From positions 1-64,000 of the forward strand of contig CABJBK010000009.1 in the NCBI GenBank assembly GCA_902363825.1: a DNA stretch of 64,000 bases, in the 5' to 3' direction. Shown here in pieces: positions 33,929-42,591 of the stretch. Position 1 is the stretch's first letter; each line of letters begins with the position of its first letter. Below the pieces are notes generated by a model. It worked only from the letters and a program-made list of their open reading frames with translations. It had not been told where the DNA came from and did no database searches. Source of the DNA: Lachnospiraceae bacterium. GTDB taxonomy: Bacteria; Bacillota; Clostridia; Lachnospirales; Lachnospiraceae. The position numbers and the translations under genes are program-made.

Positions 33929-36205
33929 ATGAAAGCGCTATACGGAGTACTTATTATCATAGAGATCCTTGCGCTCGGAGTGTGTGCGTTAAAGGCGGAA
34001 AAAAGAAACGGAAAGCTGGCAAAGATCGTATTCTGTTACGAGAGCGTGGCATTCCTGTGCGGGATCATATTTGCAGCCTATACATTTGTGCCGGGAGTTT
34101 TTGTGACGACACTCTGCAAGGGACTGACGCTTGCCTGTTTCGACTGGCTCCTTATTTTGCTTATGTATTACACGCAGTATTATACCGGACTGTTTCACGG
34201 CGTTCGGGTCGTTAAGCTCCTGATGGAGGCTTACGCGGCGATTGAGACGGTCATGCTGATCGTAAACGCGTGGACGCATCATATGTTTTCGGTGGGTGAG
34301 ATGACCGGGGATATGATCGCGGTCGAGTTTGTGAAAGGCAGCTTCTTTTATCAGATGCATTTTATATACAGTTATGTGCTGATCGCGATCCTGATCCTGG
34401 CGTATCTGTTTATGATTGCGAGAGCATCCAAATTTTACCGCTTCCGGTATGAAGTCATTCTGTCCGCGCTTGTGGTTGGATTTGTACTGGATCTGCTCTC
34501 GATCCATTCCCAGTCGATCTATGATGTGTCGATGATCATGTTTGGAGTCATGTCCATGCTCATCTATTACTTTACGTTCAGCTATGTGCCGAATGAGCTG
34601 ATTGAGAGTACACTTTCTTTGATCATCCGTGACATGAACAGCGGCATCATCTGCTTTGACAACCGGGGAACCTGCGTATACTGCAACGATCTGGTGCGGG
34701 AGCTTTATCAGGTGAGCGGCAGACCGGATGTGCTGGAGAAAATGTATCGGGACTGGCTTTCGGATTCCGGCGAAAAACGAACCGATTCCATGCAGTTTCA
34801 GATGCCGGTTGAGAAAGACGGCAAAGAACAGTATTACGAAATTGTTTACAAGCGTATTTACGACGATAAAAACAACTTTGTGTGTGATTATTTCATTTTC
34901 AATGACAGGACGGAAGAGATCGAGTCACTCGAGCATGAAAAATACCGTGCGTCCCATGACAGACTGACCGGACTTTTGAACCGTGAGCAGTTTTATCTGG
35001 ATACCAGTGAGCGGCTTCATCAGAACCCGGACAAAAAATATTGCATCATATGCAGTAATATCCGTGATTTTAAATTTGTAAATGAACTCTTTGGCATTGA
35101 GAAGGGAAATGATATCCTGTTAAGACAGGCGGAGCTGATGCGCACGCACACGGGGGCAGGAGCACTGTGCGCGAGACTTCAGGGAGACCGGTTCGCAGTC
35201 TGCATGGAGCAGAAGGCATTCCGCGAAGAAATGCTTTTGGAGATCGTGGAGAAAATACAGGAAGAAGTCAACAACAGTTCCTTCCGGCTGCATGTATTTG
35301 CCGGCGTATACAATATTCAAAATCCCAAAGAGCCGGTCAGCATCATGTGCGACAAGGCAAATCTTGCCAGTGAAACGATAAAAAACGATTATCACAGCAG
35401 CCTTGCCTACTATGATGACGAGCTTTTGAAACGCTCGATCGAGGAGCGGCGCATCATCGGGGAATTTGAGCGGGCACTGGAACAAAATGAGTTTGTGATG
35501 TTTTTGCAGCCGCAGGTGGATGAAGCGGGAAAAGCCTACGGAGCGGAGGCACTGGTCCGCTGGGAGCATCCGGAACGCGGACTTTTATCACCGGCAGTTT
35601 TTATCGATATCCTTGAAAAAGCGGGACTGATCTACAAGCTTGACCGCTATATCTGGGAGAAGGCGGCAGAGAAGCTGGCGGAGTGGAAGAAAAATAATGC
35701 CGGGGCGTACCATATCTCGGTCAACATTTCGACCAAAGATTTTTACCTTGTGGATGTCTATGAGACGTTTACCGGTCTTGTGCAAAAATATGAGATCGAC
35801 CCGGAGATGTTAAAGCTTGAGATCACAGAGACGGCGCTCATGTCCGATTTTAAGAAGAACATGGAGATCTTAAAGCGGCTTCAGGACTTTGGATTTAAGA
35901 TTGAAATCGATGATTTCGGAAGCGGATATTCGTCCTTAAATATGTTAAAAGATATCAGCGCAGATGTGCTGAAAATAGATATGGGATTTCTGCGGGCTTC
36001 TGAAAATGAGGTGAAAGGAAAGGATATCCTGGAGAGCATCATCGTGCTTGCGGACAAACTTGGTATGGAAGTGATCACGGAAGGCGTTGAGACAGAAAAA
36101 CAGCTTTCCATGCTGACCAGGATGGGATGTAAGATGTTCCAGGGGTACTATTTTTCCAGACCGGTGCCGGTGGATGAGTTTGAGGAGAAATATGGGATAA
36201 ATTAA
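33929..36205 (+). CDS. 7TM-PAS-GGDEF(degenerate)-EAL cyclic-di-GMP protein
   Basis: A 758-residue protein. Seven hydrophobic segments fill residues 1-215, resembling the 7TM N-terminus of some histidine kinases. A PAS-like region follows (about 225-340), then a GGDEF domain whose signature is QGDRF near 417, which should not make cyclic-di-GMP. The EAL domain is complete: EALVRWEHP near 538, NIS, EITETAL, DDFGSGYSS, KID and EGVE. I expect a phosphodiesterase, perhaps with GTP binding at the degenerate domain. It could adjust motility or attachment. The start has GGGGGA upstream. Confidence 0.9.
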   Translation: MKALYGVLIIIEILALGVCALKAEKRNGKLAKIVFCYESVAFLCGIIFAAYTFVPGVFVTTLCKGLTLACFDWLLILLMYYTQYYTGLFHGVRVVKLLMEAYAAIETVMLIVNAWTHHMFSVGEMTGDMIAVEFVKGSFFYQMHFIYSYVLIAILILAYLFMIARASKFYRFRYEVILSALVVGFVLDLLSIHSQSIYDVSMIMFGVMSMLIYYFTFSYVPNELIESTLSLIIRDMNSGIICFDNRGTCVYCNDLVRELYQVSGRPDVLEKMYRDWLSDSGEKRTDSMQFQMPVEKDGKEQYYEIVYKRIYDDKNNFVCDYFIFNDRTEEIESLEHEKYRASHDRLTGLLNREQFYLDTSERLHQNPDKKYCIICSNIRDFKFVNELFGIEKGNDILLRQAELMRTHTGAGALCARLQGDRFAVCMEQKAFREEMLLEIVEKIQEEVNNSSFRLHVFAGVYNIQNPKEPVSIMCDKANLASETIKNDYHSSLAYYDDELLKRSIEERRIIGEFERALEQNEFVMFLQPQVDEAGKAYGAEALVRWEHPERGLLSPAVFIDILEKAGLIYKLDRYIWEKAAEKLAEWKKNNAGAYHISVNISTKDFYLVDVYETFTGLVQKYEIDPEMLKLEITETALMSDFKKNMEILKRLQDFGFKIEIDDFGSGYSSLNMLKDISADVLKIDMGFLRASENEVKGKDILESIIVLADKLGMEVITEGVETEKQLSMLTRMGCKMFQGYYFSRPVPVDEFEEKYGIN

Positions 36206-36218
36206 GTAAAAAGAGAAA

Positions 36219-36267
36219 GAGACTGTTGTCTGCGCACAGTATGATCGTGCAGCCAGCAGTTTTTTTA
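36219..36267 (+). terminator. intrinsic terminator of GGDEF/EAL gene
   Basis: CTGTTG and CTGC pair with GCAG and CAGCAG across a loop near 36238, with a mismatch and a G-T pair, followed by seven T residues (36260-36266). Confidence 0.65.
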
Positions 36268-36300
36268 AATCATAGGAAATTCCTTCCTATGATTTAAAAA
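36262..36300. terminator. 17-bp perfect inverted repeat, bidirectional terminator-like
   Basis: TTTTTAAATCATAGGAA (36262-36278), loop ATTCC, TTCCTATGATTTAAAAA (36284-36300). The flanking T and A runs would serve termination in either direction. It overlaps the T-run of the preceding hairpin. Confidence 0.6.
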
Positions 36301-36302
36301 CG

Positions 36303-36388
36303 CTCCGCGGGGATGCGCAGCTCGCGGAGATGAAGTTTATGTTGAACATACCGCTCGCGCGCGAAAGTGTGCGGTAAGCGCACACTTT
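36303..36388. repeat. two further hairpins in the same intergenic region
   Basis: CTCCGCG (36303-36309) pairs with CGCGGAG (36323-36329). AAAGTGTGCG (36364-36373), loop GTAAG, CGCACACTTT (36379-36388) is a perfect ten-base hairpin. With the two before, four hairpins lie in 170 bases. This resembles a small intergenic repeat element or decayed miniature element; I see only one copy here. Confidence 0.5.
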
Positions 36389-36401
36389 ATTTGAAATAGG
36401 T

Positions 36402-36418
36402 CATGAATCTGATATTTT
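36402..36418 (+). promoter_or_regulatory. predicted AraC-regulator site before GH94 genes
   Basis: CATGAATCTGATATTTT matches 42476-42492, before the binding-protein operon, at 16 of 17 positions. TGAAAT precedes it at both places. The AraC gene lies between the two operons. A weak TATA-like box follows near 36432. Confidence 0.65.
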
Positions 36419-36491
36419 CGAGGATGATTTTGTATATCCGGATTTCATAAGGCGTTATATTGAGAAAAACAAGAATGAGGAGAGACGCAGA

Positions 36492-38906
36492 ATGAGATAT
36501 GGATATTTTGATGAAGAAAATAAGGAATATGTGATCACAAGACCGGATACACCGGCACCGTGGGTAAATTATCTGGGATCTCCGGAATATGGCGCTATTG
36601 TATCGAATAACGCAGGAGGATACAGTTTTGCGAAATCCGGCGCGAACGGAAGAATCTTGCGGTATGTGTTCAATCAGTTTGATCAGCCGGGAAGATATAT
36701 ATATCTTCGTGATAATGAAAATGCGGATTACTGGTCGGCATCCTGGCAGCCGGTAGGAAAGGACTTAAAAGAGTACAAATGTGAATGCCGTCATGGAACT
36801 GCGTATACGAAAATGAAAGCACAGTACAGTGGAATAACATCAGAAGTGAGATATTATGTGCCGCTTGGCAGATCCTACGAAGTATGGAATCTGAGTGTGA
36901 AGAACGACTCTGACCGGGAGAGGGAGCTTACGATCACCGGGTATGCGGAATTTACCAATCACAGTAATTACGAGCAGGATCAGGTGAATCTGCAGTACTC
37001 ACAGTTTATTACGCGTACTGTATTTCGTGGCGACAGAGTGCAGCAGCTGATACACGCAAATCTGGATCAGATCGAAGAAGGAAAAGAAGTCGATCATAAG
37101 ATCGTATCCAGTCGCTTTTTCGGACTGGCAGGAGCGGAAGTGAAGTCATGGAGTGGCGAGAAAGAAGGCTTCCTTGGAAGATATCATGGATATGACAGGC
37201 CGACAGGTGTGGAAAGCGGAGTGCTTGAAAATAAAGGAAACTACAATGGAAATGGATGTGGAGCGCTTTCGACAGTGCTTACATTACAACCGGGGGAAGC
37301 AAAAGAAATCGCATTTGTAGCAGGAATGAAAGAGGATGCAGAGGCAGCAAAGATCTTAGCGGACTATAAAGATCCGGCTGCAGTATGTGAAAAAGAAATA
37401 AAAGAACTGATTTGCCACTGGCATGAGAAACTTTCCCATTTTCAGATTAAGACACCGAGTCAGGAATTTGATACCATGATCAATACATGGAATGCGTATA
37501 ACTGTTTTATGACATTTATCTGGTCGCGTGCGGCATCCTTTACCTATTGCGGGCTGCGGAACGGATATGGATACCGGGATACTGTTCAGGATATCCAGGG
37601 TGTAATACATCTTGCGCCGGAAATGGCAAAAGAAAAGATCCGCTTTATGCTTTCTGCGCAGGTAGATAATGGAGGAGGACTTCCACTTGTCAAATTTACG
37701 CATAATCCAGGTCATGAGGATACACCGGATGATGTGTCTTATGTGCAGGAAACAGGTCATCCGGAATATCGGGCAGATGACGCATTGTGGCTGTTCCCGA
37801 CAGTGTATAAGTATATTGCGGAAACCGGAGATCTGAAATTCATAGACGAAGTAATTCCATATGCGAATAAGGGAACAGCGACGGTATATGAACATTTGAA
37901 ACAGGCGATCACATTTTCCATGAATCATCTTGGAAAACATGGTATGCCGGCTGGATTGTATGCAGACTGGAATGACTGTCTGCGGCTTGGGAAAGATGGG
38001 GAATCAGCATTTGTCGCAATGCAGTTTTACTATGCGATGCGGATTTTAAAGGAATTTGCGCAGTATAAAGAGGACAGCGTTTATCAATCTTATCTGGAAG
38101 AAAAGCAGAAAGAACTCGGGGCGTTGATCCAGAAATATTGCTGGAATGAAGACCGTTTTATCCGTGGCTATACCGAGACCGGAGAAATGATCGGAAGGCG
38201 CAGTGATCCGGAAGCCAATATGTGGCTTAATCCGCAGAGCTGGGCAGTGATCAGTGGTCTTGCAAGCAAAGATCAGACGAATCAGATCCTCGATCTGGTA
38301 TATGAAAGACTGAATACCGAATACGGTGCGATATTGATGGATCCGCCTTATCATGCGCATGCGTTTGACGGTGCGCTTGCAGTGATCTATAACGCAGGAA
38401 GTAAGGAAAATGCCGGTATTTTTTCACAGTCACAGGGCTGGCTGATTCTTGCGGAGGCACTAAGAGGAAATGGGGAGAAGGCATTCACCTATTTTATGGA
38501 GAATGCGCCGGCGGCACAGAATGACCGTGCAGAGATCCGAAAGTTAGAGCCGTACTGCTATGGTCAGTTTACAGAAGGAAAAGCAAGTCCGAATTTTGGA
38601 GAATCACATGTACACTGGCTGACGGGAACTGCGTCAACGGTCATGGTGGGCTGCGTGGAAGGTATACTCGGCATGCGGCCGGACTTTTATGGAATCCATG
38701 TTTCACCATCCGTTCCGAAGTCATGGGAATCATTTGAAATAGAAAAGGATTTTCGCGGATGTCATCTGCAGATTAAAGTATCAAATCCGGGCCATGTACA
38801 GTCTGGCTGCAGAGAACTTCTGGTTAATGGAAAGAAGATGGAAGGAAACTATATTCCGCAGCAGGAGCTGACGGCACAGACTACCGTGGAATTGTTTATG
38901 TCATAG
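36492..38906 (+). CDS. GH94 phosphorylase (cellobiose/chitobiose type)
   Basis: An 804-residue cytoplasmic GH94 enzyme. It has the beta-sandwich N-terminus (MRYGYFDEENKEYVITRPDT) and the (alpha/alpha)6 barrel with YADWNDCLRLGKDGES; the DWND motif at 492-495 holds the catalytic acid. GYRDTVQDIQG precedes it. The length is that of cellobiose or diacetylchitobiose phosphorylases. It splits a beta-linked disaccharide with phosphate to give a sugar 1-phosphate, saving ATP. It forms an operon with a second GH94 gene 20 bases downstream. The substrate cannot be decided from sequence alone. Confidence 0.85.
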   Translation: MRYGYFDEENKEYVITRPDTPAPWVNYLGSPEYGAIVSNNAGGYSFAKSGANGRILRYVFNQFDQPGRYIYLRDNENADYWSASWQPVGKDLKEYKCECRHGTAYTKMKAQYSGITSEVRYYVPLGRSYEVWNLSVKNDSDRERELTITGYAEFTNHSNYEQDQVNLQYSQFITRTVFRGDRVQQLIHANLDQIEEGKEVDHKIVSSRFFGLAGAEVKSWSGEKEGFLGRYHGYDRPTGVESGVLENKGNYNGNGCGALSTVLTLQPGEAKEIAFVAGMKEDAEAAKILADYKDPAAVCEKEIKELICHWHEKLSHFQIKTPSQEFDTMINTWNAYNCFMTFIWSRAASFTYCGLRNGYGYRDTVQDIQGVIHLAPEMAKEKIRFMLSAQVDNGGGLPLVKFTHNPGHEDTPDDVSYVQETGHPEYRADDALWLFPTVYKYIAETGDLKFIDEVIPYANKGTATVYEHLKQAITFSMNHLGKHGMPAGLYADWNDCLRLGKDGESAFVAMQFYYAMRILKEFAQYKEDSVYQSYLEEKQKELGALIQKYCWNEDRFIRGYTETGEMIGRRSDPEANMWLNPQSWAVISGLASKDQTNQILDLVYERLNTEYGAILMDPPYHAHAFDGALAVIYNAGSKENAGIFSQSQGWLILAEALRGNGEKAFTYFMENAPAAQNDRAEIRKLEPYCYGQFTEGKASPNFGESHVHWLTGTASTVMVGCVEGILGMRPDFYGIHVSPSVPKSWESFEIEKDFRGCHLQIKVSNPGHVQSGCRELLVNGKKMEGNYIPQQELTAQTTVELFMS

Positions 38907-38926
38907 GAAAAGAAGGGAGAAGTGGT

Positions 38927-41635
38927 ATGCGGCAGATAGAATTTAAAGACGAAAGCGAAACGTTTGTGATCCGTGATCCGGAAAATTACAGTGGGCTGTA
39001 TCTTCCGATGGCGGGAACAGAGGGGATCAAATCCAGTATTACCCCGAACTGGGGAGGAGACAGTAAAACGGATCAGAACCATTTCCTGTTAGAGCCGGTC
39101 AGTGCTGAGAATCTTCACAACAATAAGAATACGAGAAATTTCTGGTGTCGGATCGAGGGGGAAGGTTATTGGTCGGTATGCGGCAACTCGGCAGAACAGG
39201 AAAGCAGTCGTTTTACCAGGGAGCAGGATGAAAGCATCCTTGAAGCAGGATTTATGTGGCAGACTTTAGTGAGAAAGTCCAAAAAATATGGAATAGAAGC
39301 CAAAATGACCACATTTGTTCCGGTGGATGGGGCGGCAGAGGTTACGCTTGTCACGCTTACCAATAATAGGGATGAGAAAATGGAAGTGACACCGATTGCG
39401 GCGATCCCAATCTATGGAAGGAGCGCGGATAACATCAGGGATCACAGGCATGTAACTTCGCTTTTACACAGAATTTATACCAGTACCCATGGAATTACAG
39501 TGACCCCCGTGTTGTCTTTTGACGAGCGTGGACATCAGAAAAATGAGACATCCTATTTTGTATATGGCTGGACAGAAAATGGTGAGGCACCGGAGTCCTT
39601 TTATCCTACGGTAGAGGAATTCATCGGAGAAGGTGGTTCTTTTCTGATCCCGGAAGCAGTGCGCAAAGAAAAGGCGGGAAAGCCGGCAGGTGTTAAGATC
39701 CAGGGAAAAGAGGCAGTTGGTGGAATCCGCTTTGCAAAAGCGGTTTTAGAAAAGGGCGAATCCAGAAGTTATATTGTTCTGGCGGGAATTGCACAGACCA
39801 AAGAGCAGATTGAAAAAACAGCCTCCAGGTATCGGACTCTGGCTAAAGGAATGCAGGCGTTGGATGAAGTGAAAACATATTGGAGAAAGCAGGTGAATGT
39901 CTCCTTTGAAACCGGAAATAAGAGAGAAGATCACTATCTGAAATGGATCTGTTTTCAGCCAATTTTACGAAGGATTTATGGCTGTTCGTTCCTTCCGTAT
40001 CATGATTATGGCAAGGGCGGACGTGGATGGAGAGATTTGTGGCAGGACTGTCTGGCACTGCTGATCATGGAGCCGTCACTGGTGAGGCAGATGATCCTTT
40101 CTAATTACGGCGGTGTGCGTATGGACGGTACCAATGCAACGATCATAGGAAACAGACCGGGTGAATTCGTTGCGGACAGAAATAACATCACAAGAGTCTG
40201 GATGGATCATGCGTTCTGGCCGTTTGTTACAACAAAGTTTTATATGGATCAGACCGGAGATCTCGAAGTTTTGCTGGAAAAAGTTCCATATTTTAAGGAT
40301 CTTCAGGCAAAACGCGGAGAAGCGCATGATACGCAGTGGAGAGCGGAAGAAGGCGATAAGCAGCGGACAAAAAGCGGTCAGATCTATTTTGGAAGCGTGC
40401 TTGAACATATTCTGCTGCAGAATTTATGTGCATTTTTTGATGTGGGAGAGCACAATGAGATGCGCCTGCATGGAGCGGACTGGAACGATGCATTGGATAT
40501 GGCGTGGGAGCGCGGAGAGAGCGTGGCCTTTACCTGCGCATATGCCGGGAATCTGAAGGATATTGCAAAATATTTAAGAAATCTCGAGCAGAAATGCGGA
40601 TACAATAAGGTGGAGCTTGCAGAAGAAATGCAGATCCTGCTGACGGGAGGAAACACACTGTTTGAGGATCCGGGAAAAAAACAAAATCTGTTGAAACAAT
40701 ATGGTGATCAGTGTATTCATAATATTAGTGGAAAGACAATTTTAGTAAAAATAGAAGAAATCAGCAGAAATCTGGAAGAAAAAGCACAATGGCTGATGGA
40801 ACATATCAGGACGGATGAGTGGATCAAAGGTGAAGAAGGCGAGGGCTGGTTCAACGGATATTACGATAACCATGGAAACGCAGTGGAAAGATATCAGAAG
40901 GATCAGATCCGCATGATGCTGACGGGACAGGTGTTCGCGATCATGAGCGGAACCGCGGATGCAAAACAGATAAAAGAGATATGCAGAAGCGCAGATCATT
41001 ATCTGTATGAGAAATCAGCGGGTGGATACCGGCTGAACACGGATTTTAAGGAAGAAAAATTTGACCTTGGAAGAATGTTCGGTTTTGCGTATGGAGAAAA
41101 GGAAAATGGAGCGGTATTCTCACATATGACGGTCATGTATGCGAATGCCTTATATCAGAGAGGATTTGCAAAAGAGGGATATAAAGCATTAAATACACTG
41201 TTAGAAGCAGCACAGAACTTTGAAAACAGTAAAATGTATCCGGGCATTCCCGAGTATTTTGATAATCAGGGCAGGGGGCTGTATGCATATCTTACCGGTG
41301 CGGCGAGCTGGTATATGCTTACGGTGATCACGGAAATGTTTGGCGTAAAAGGTGAACTGGGTGATCTTACCATTCATCCATCACTTATGCCGGAACAGTT
41401 TGATGATAAAGGAAATGCATCCGTTTATCTGGAATTTGGAAAAAGAAAATTCAAGATACAGATCAAAAATCCGGACAGGGCAGAACCCGGAGCGTACCGG
41501 ATCAAAAAAGCAGTGTGCGACGATAACAGGCTTGCGCTGTTGGATGAAACAAAAGCATCTTTAGCAAAGAAGCAGATAAACGCATTAAAGCAGGACGAAA
41601 TCCATCAGATCGTGGTGCTGTTAGAGAAATGTTAA
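38927..41635 (+). CDS. GH94 phosphorylase (cellodextrin/laminaribiose-type, long form)
   Basis: A 902-residue GH94 enzyme of the longer type. The barrel contains YHDYGKGGRGWRDLWQDCLA and HGADWNDALDM, with DWND at 518-521. The size and these motifs resemble cellodextrin, laminaribiose or other oligo-beta-glucoside phosphorylases. Together with the 804-residue partner it could shorten an oligosaccharide to the disaccharide, which the first enzyme then splits. A ribosome site AAGGGAG precedes ATG 38927. Product sugars and linkage are inference. Confidence 0.82.
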   Translation: MRQIEFKDESETFVIRDPENYSGLYLPMAGTEGIKSSITPNWGGDSKTDQNHFLLEPVSAENLHNNKNTRNFWCRIEGEGYWSVCGNSAEQESSRFTREQDESILEAGFMWQTLVRKSKKYGIEAKMTTFVPVDGAAEVTLVTLTNNRDEKMEVTPIAAIPIYGRSADNIRDHRHVTSLLHRIYTSTHGITVTPVLSFDERGHQKNETSYFVYGWTENGEAPESFYPTVEEFIGEGGSFLIPEAVRKEKAGKPAGVKIQGKEAVGGIRFAKAVLEKGESRSYIVLAGIAQTKEQIEKTASRYRTLAKGMQALDEVKTYWRKQVNVSFETGNKREDHYLKWICFQPILRRIYGCSFLPYHDYGKGGRGWRDLWQDCLALLIMEPSLVRQMILSNYGGVRMDGTNATIIGNRPGEFVADRNNITRVWMDHAFWPFVTTKFYMDQTGDLEVLLEKVPYFKDLQAKRGEAHDTQWRAEEGDKQRTKSGQIYFGSVLEHILLQNLCAFFDVGEHNEMRLHGADWNDALDMAWERGESVAFTCAYAGNLKDIAKYLRNLEQKCGYNKVELAEEMQILLTGGNTLFEDPGKKQNLLKQYGDQCIHNISGKTILVKIEEISRNLEEKAQWLMEHIRTDEWIKGEEGEGWFNGYYDNHGNAVERYQKDQIRMMLTGQVFAIMSGTADAKQIKEICRSADHYLYEKSAGGYRLNTDFKEEKFDLGRMFGFAYGEKENGAVFSHMTVMYANALYQRGFAKEGYKALNTLLEAAQNFENSKMYPGIPEYFDNQGRGLYAYLTGAASWYMLTVITEMFGVKGELGDLTIHPSLMPEQFDDKGNASVYLEFGKRKFKIQIKNPDRAEPGAYRIKKAVCDDNRLALLDETKASLAKKQINALKQDEIHQIVVLLEKC

Positions 41636-41658
41636 GAAAAAGGTCATGTGATAAGAAA

Positions 41659-42399
41659 TTACCACATGGCCTTATAATATTTGTCGCGATACTTTTTGGG
41701 CGTGAGACCGGTAAAACTTTCAAAAGTCTGGATGAAATGACTTTGTGAGGAAAACGCCAGATAATTTGCGATCTCAATCACGGATTTGTCCGAGTAGCGC
41801 AAAAGATGCGTTGCCTTCTCAATTTTTTTCTCACGGATATAATCGCTGATCGATACGCCGAGATTCTTCTTGAAGACACGGGAGAGGTAGCTGGAGGAAA
41901 GCCCGGTGTAGGACGCAAGCGATTCAATGGTGATGCGTTCTTTGATGTGGCTGTAAATATAATCAACACACTGCATGACTGGTTTGGAAAGGATCGAACT
42001 TTTTTTTTGCAGGATCATTTTTCCAGTAAAATCTTTGGCCATAATGTGGTGCAGATCCGCAACCTGACGGACTGAAGTGCAGGCGTCCATTTTTAAAATA
42101 TAAAAATCGCTTAAACGGTAGGCCTGTTCCGGTTCGAGTCCGCCGTCGATGCAGTATCTTGTGAGCAGGGCAGCAGTGACAACAAAATGATATTTCAGGT
42201 TTGTGAGCGAATTTCTGGAAAGAACACCGGTGCCCTCCATATGGAGAAAGGCATCTTCATTACAGTTTTTTATAACAGCATCCATATCGCCTGTTTTGAC
42301 GGCATTGTAAAAGGAATACTCTACATTGGGGGAGCGGTGTTTGGTTTCGGATTCACTGTTTTTCAATTCAGCGTTATACCATTCTTTGGAAAGTGACAT
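41659..42399 (-). CDS. AraC-family transcriptional regulator
   Basis: A 246-residue regulator. The C-terminal hundred residues contain both AraC helix-turn-helices: ITIESLASYTGLSSSYLSRV and SVIEIANYLAFSSQSHFIQT, ending TPKKYRDKYY. The N-terminal part resembles that of YesN-like or sugar-responsive regulators of this family. ATG 42399 follows GGAG by nine bases; an extension to 42462 lacks one. It lies between, and probably activates, the GH94 operon and the divergent sugar-uptake operon, which share a 17-base motif. Confidence 0.88.
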   Translation of the reverse strand: MSLSKEWYNAELKNSESETKHRSPNVEYSFYNAVKTGDMDAVIKNCNEDAFLHMEGTGVLSRNSLTNLKYHFVVTAALLTRYCIDGGLEPEQAYRLSDFYILKMDACTSVRQVADLHHIMAKDFTGKMILQKKSSILSKPVMQCVDYIYSHIKERITIESLASYTGLSSSYLSRVFKKNLGVSISDYIREKKIEKATHLLRYSDKSVIEIANYLAFSSQSHFIQTFESFTGLTPKKYRDKYYKAMW

Positions 42400-42475
42400 A
42401 TCTGATATCTCCGTAAATCTTTTAATATTCACTATTATGGCACAAAAGTTTTCGCCTGGCAAATGAAATCAAGAA

Positions 42476-42507
42476 CATGAATTTGATATTTTGTCTGGAA
42501 TTATAAT
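42476..42507 (+). promoter_or_regulatory. AraC site and promoter of sugar-uptake operon
   Basis: CATGAATTTGATATTTT (42476-42492) ends nine bases before a perfect TATAAT (42502-42507). No good -35 is present at the right distance, and the motif covers that position, as expected for an activator-dependent promoter. Confidence 0.65.
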
Positions 42508-42591
42508 ATATCGTTTTCCCGGAAGGTGTTATATTTTCATTAAACAAAGACAAGATGCAACAAGCATCTGAAAAAAGGAGGAAATTGTTTC

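Noticed and set aside
41502..41777. Minus-strand frame at the end of the second GH94 gene
   Set aside because: It overlaps both GH94 and AraC coding sequence in a wrong frame and shows no family.
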